Source: Gammaproteobacteria bacterium (lineage in GTDB: Bacteria; Pseudomonadota; Gammaproteobacteria; UBA9214). From it: DNA of 8,754 nt. Positions 7,472 to 8,754 of this stretch are shown piece by piece. The notes below the pieces were generated by a model. It did no database searches, had not been told where the DNA came from, and saw nothing but the letters and a program-made list of their open reading frames with translations. A program made the translations under genes and the position numbers. Position 1 is the first letter of the stretch; each line of letters begins with the position of its first letter. The DNA lies in contig JAOUCV010000075.1 of assembly GCA_029859555.1 (NCBI GenBank), positions 1 through 8,754 on the forward strand, in the 5' to 3' direction.

Positions 7472-7494
7472 ATAAAACGCCGTATTACCCCGGC
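7472..7494 (-). terminator. Weak candidate terminator downstream of ispH
   Basis: On the - strand GCCG, an 8-nt loop and CGGC are followed by GTTTTATT, 12 nt after the ispH stop. The stem is only 4 bp, so this is a tentative call. The 53-nt gap between the convergent pilE and ispH genes contains no better bidirectional terminator. Confidence 0.25.
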
Positions 7495-7505
7495 ACACGT
7501 TTGCC

Positions 7506-8474
7506 TCAACCCACCCCGTCCGGGTTGGCTTTCTTCAACTCGCCCGGTAGCGAAAACGTCACCGGTTCTTTTTTACCCTGTGATTCATCCACCGACAGCA
7601 CACCGCGCGCCCGCAGTTTTTCAATGACACCGGTGACGAGTTCTTCCGGTGCCGATGCGCCGGCGGTCACGCCAATAGCCTGCTTGCCCTGTAACCAGGC
7701 ATCTTCTATCTGACCGGCTTCGTCTATCAAATGCGCGGTCACGCCGCTGTTCTCTGCCAGCTCGCGCAGGCGGTTTGAATTCGAACTGTTTGGAGAACCC
7801 ACCACAAGAATCACGTCACACTGCTGTGCCAGCTGCTTGACCGCATCCTGCCGGTTCTGCGTGGCATAACAGATATCATCCTTGCGTGGGCCCTGTATCG
7901 ACGGGAAACGTGTTCTCAAGGCATCAATCACCCGCAAGGTATCATCAACAGACAGGGTCGTCTGCGTCACAAAGGCCAGCTCATCCGGATTCCCAACCTG
8001 CAAACCGGCAACATCTTCCGGCGTCTCCACCAGGTACATCACACCGCCGCTGGAGCTGTCGTACTGACCCATGGTGCCTTCCACCTCGGGGTGCCCCTTG
8101 TGTCCGATCAGGATGCATTCGCGCCCGGCATCGGCATGCCGACTGACCTCCAGGTGCACCTTGGTAACCAGCGGACAGGTCGCATCGAACACGCGCAGAC
8201 CACGTTGCCGGCCCTCGGCATGCACGGCCAGCGACACACCGTGTGCGCTGTAGATGACAGTGCTGCCGTCAGGCACTTCATCGAGCTCATCAACAAACAC
8301 GGTGCCACGTGCACGCAGCCCTTCGACAACATGGCGATTGTGTACCACTTCATGACGCACATAGATCGGCGCGCCAAACAGTTCCAGTGCCCGCTCAACG
8401 ATTTCGATAGCGCGGTCGACACCGGCACAAAAACCGCGCGGGTTGGCGAGAATAACTTTTGCAGGGCTTGTCAT
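7506..8474 (-). CDS. ispH: 4-hydroxy-3-methylbut-2-enyl diphosphate reductase (IspH/LytB)
   Basis: This 322-residue enzyme catalyses the last step of the MEP pathway in the cytoplasm. It reduces HMBPP to IPP and DMAPP with a 4Fe-4S cluster. The three cluster cysteines are C16 ([10 protein letters not shown]), C100 ([10 protein letters not shown]) and C202 ([11 protein letters not shown]), matching E. coli C12, C96 and C197. Substrate residues are also present: H45 in HEVVHN, H78 in SAHGV, H128 and E130 in GHPEVEG, T172 in TQTTLS, the SSNSN block at 230-234, and S274 in GASAPE. Length and motifs are those of a complete, functional protein. The ATG at 8474 is preceded by no clear Shine-Dalgarno, but by a TATAAT only 9 nt upstream. 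It is separated from fkpB by a terminator and a REPIN, so it is probably transcribed from its own promoter. Confidence 0.98.
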   Translation of the reverse strand: MTSPAKVILANPRGFCAGVDRAIEIVERALELFGAPIYVRHEVVHNRHVVEGLRARGTVFVDELDEVPDGSTVIYSAHGVSLAVHAEGRQRGLRVFDATCPLVTKVHLEVSRHADAGRECILIGHKGHPEVEGTMGQYDSSSGGVMYLVETPEDVAGLQVGNPDELAFVTQTTLSVDDTLRVIDALRTRFPSIQGPRKDDICYATQNRQDAVKQLAQQCDVILVVGSPNSSNSNRLRELAENSGVTAHLIDEAGQIEDAWLQGKQAIGVTAGASAPEELVTGVIEKLRARGVLSVDESQGKKEPVTFSLPGELKKANPDGVG

Positions 8475-8483
8475 AATGGGTTA

Positions 8484-8489
8484 ATTATA
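8484..8489 (-). promoter_or_regulatory. Perfect -10 box for ispH
   Basis: TATAAT on the - strand ends 9 nt before the ispH ATG. Transcription starting about 7 nt downstream would leave only a few nucleotides of leader, so the mRNA could be leaderless, in line with the missing Shine-Dalgarno. No good -35 is seen at 15-19 nt spacing; the region there is the T-tract of the upstream terminator. Chance occurrence cannot be excluded. Confidence 0.4.
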
Positions 8490-8502
8490 GGTCATGTATA
8501 AG

Positions 8503-8525
8503 AAAAACAGATCGCTTCGCGATCT
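8503..8525 (-). terminator. Rho-independent terminator of the fkpB transcript
   Basis: On the - strand, AGATCGC and GCGATCT form a perfect 7-bp stem with a GAA loop, followed by GTTTTTCTT. This is a textbook intrinsic terminator, lying about 80 nt after the fkpB stop and before ispH. It implies that ispH is not simply read through from fkpB. Confidence 0.7.
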
Positions 8526-8598
8526 ATCGCGGACGCGGTCCGCTCCTGCAGGGACCGAGGTAACCGATCCACCTGTAGGAGCGGACCTGGTCCGCGAT
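8526..8598. repeat. REPIN-like inverted pair of REP palindromes
   Basis: Arms 8526-8551 and 8573-8598 are inverted copies, 26 nt each with three mismatches, separated by 21 nt. Each arm contains its own hairpin GCGGAC-NNN-GTCCGC, with different loops (GCG and CTG). The right arm carries GTAGGAGCGG, with GTAG at the foot of the palindrome, the hallmark of REP families mobilised by RAYT transposases; the left arm has GCAG there. The element lies between the fkpB stop and its terminator, so it would be transcribed in the fkpB 3' UTR. Confidence 0.75.
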
Positions 8599-8602
8599 TG
8601 CA

Positions 8603-8754
8603 TCAACTATCAGAATCTGCCAGCACCACCTCAATAATCTCAACCTCAAAAATCACTACATGCCCTGCCATCGGGTGATTGAAATCCACTTCAACCCCGG
8701 CATCATCCGCGGTAATAACCATCCCGGGTAGCTCTTCCCCTTCCGGAGTATCAA
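8603..8754 (-). CDS. fkpB: FKBP-type peptidyl-prolyl isomerase FkpB/SlpA, C-terminal part only
   Basis: Only the last 49 codons are in the window; the gene continues beyond 8754. The visible sequence holds the FkpB/SlpA signature VDFNHPMAG, followed by HVVIFEVEIIEV, the final beta strand of the fold. In E. coli SlpA the equivalent is VDFNHPLAG and a similar strand. SlyD has GNH instead of FNH, and no His-rich metal-binding tail is present here, so FkpB is favoured over SlyD. FKBP-type enzymes catalyse cis-trans isomerisation of prolyl peptide bonds and act as folding helpers. The fkpB-ispH neighbourhood is conserved in gammaproteobacteria, usually downstream of ileS and lspA. Confidence 0.9.
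   Translation of the reverse strand, partial: DTPEGEELPGMVITADDAGVEVDFNHPMAGHVVIFEVEIIEVVLADSDS

Overview
The window looks like chromosomal DNA of a gammaproteobacterium with moderately high GC. It carries a complete type IV pilus minor pilin and tip adhesin operon on the + strand (fimU-pilV-pilW-pilX-pilY1-pilE, about 234-7452). The operon converges on ispH and the 3' end of fkpB, both on the - strand. From memory, this order and orientation match the Pseudomonas aeruginosa fimU-pilE cluster followed by ispH (lytB), an FKBP gene, lspA and ileS, which supports a gammaproteobacterial assignment. The protein sequences diverge enough that I would not call it Pseudomonas; the genus cannot be fixed from this window.

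Layout: 1-233 is noncoding with several short hairpins and should hold the operon promoter, though no convincing one is visible. From 234 to 2930, four minor pilin genes (fimU, pilV, pilW, pilX) are packed with overlaps or gaps under 20 nt. From 2948 to 6967 lies one large gene for a 1339-residue PilY1-type protein. A strong 35-nt hairpin sits in the 71-nt gap before pilE (7039-7452). After a short convergent gap come ispH (complement of 7506-8474) and a 128-nt intergenic region. That region holds an ispH -10 box, a rho-independent terminator and a REPIN-like inverted pair of palindromic repeats. The window ends in the last 49 codons of an FkpB/SlpA-type FKBP gene.

How the genes work together: in type IVa pili the minor pilins FimU, PilV, PilW, PilX and PilE form a complex that primes pilus assembly and presents PilY1 at the tip. 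All five small proteins here have the cleavable leader ending in Gly and the hydrophobic N-terminal helix of prepilins. PilX lacks Glu+5, as expected for the cap-type subunit. PilY1 carries the conserved beta-propeller but lacks an N-terminal von Willebrand A domain, and instead has a Cys-rich C-terminal region of about 640 residues. ispH (last step of the MEP isoprenoid pathway) and fkpB are housekeeping neighbours with no obvious functional link to the pilus.

The most noteworthy points are the rearranged PilY1 architecture with a degenerate calcium loop and an internal Cys repeat, the strong pilY1-pilE hairpin, and the compact fkpB 3' end / ispH promoter region with its REPIN. I see no phage, CRISPR, toxin-antitoxin or clearly new multi-gene system.
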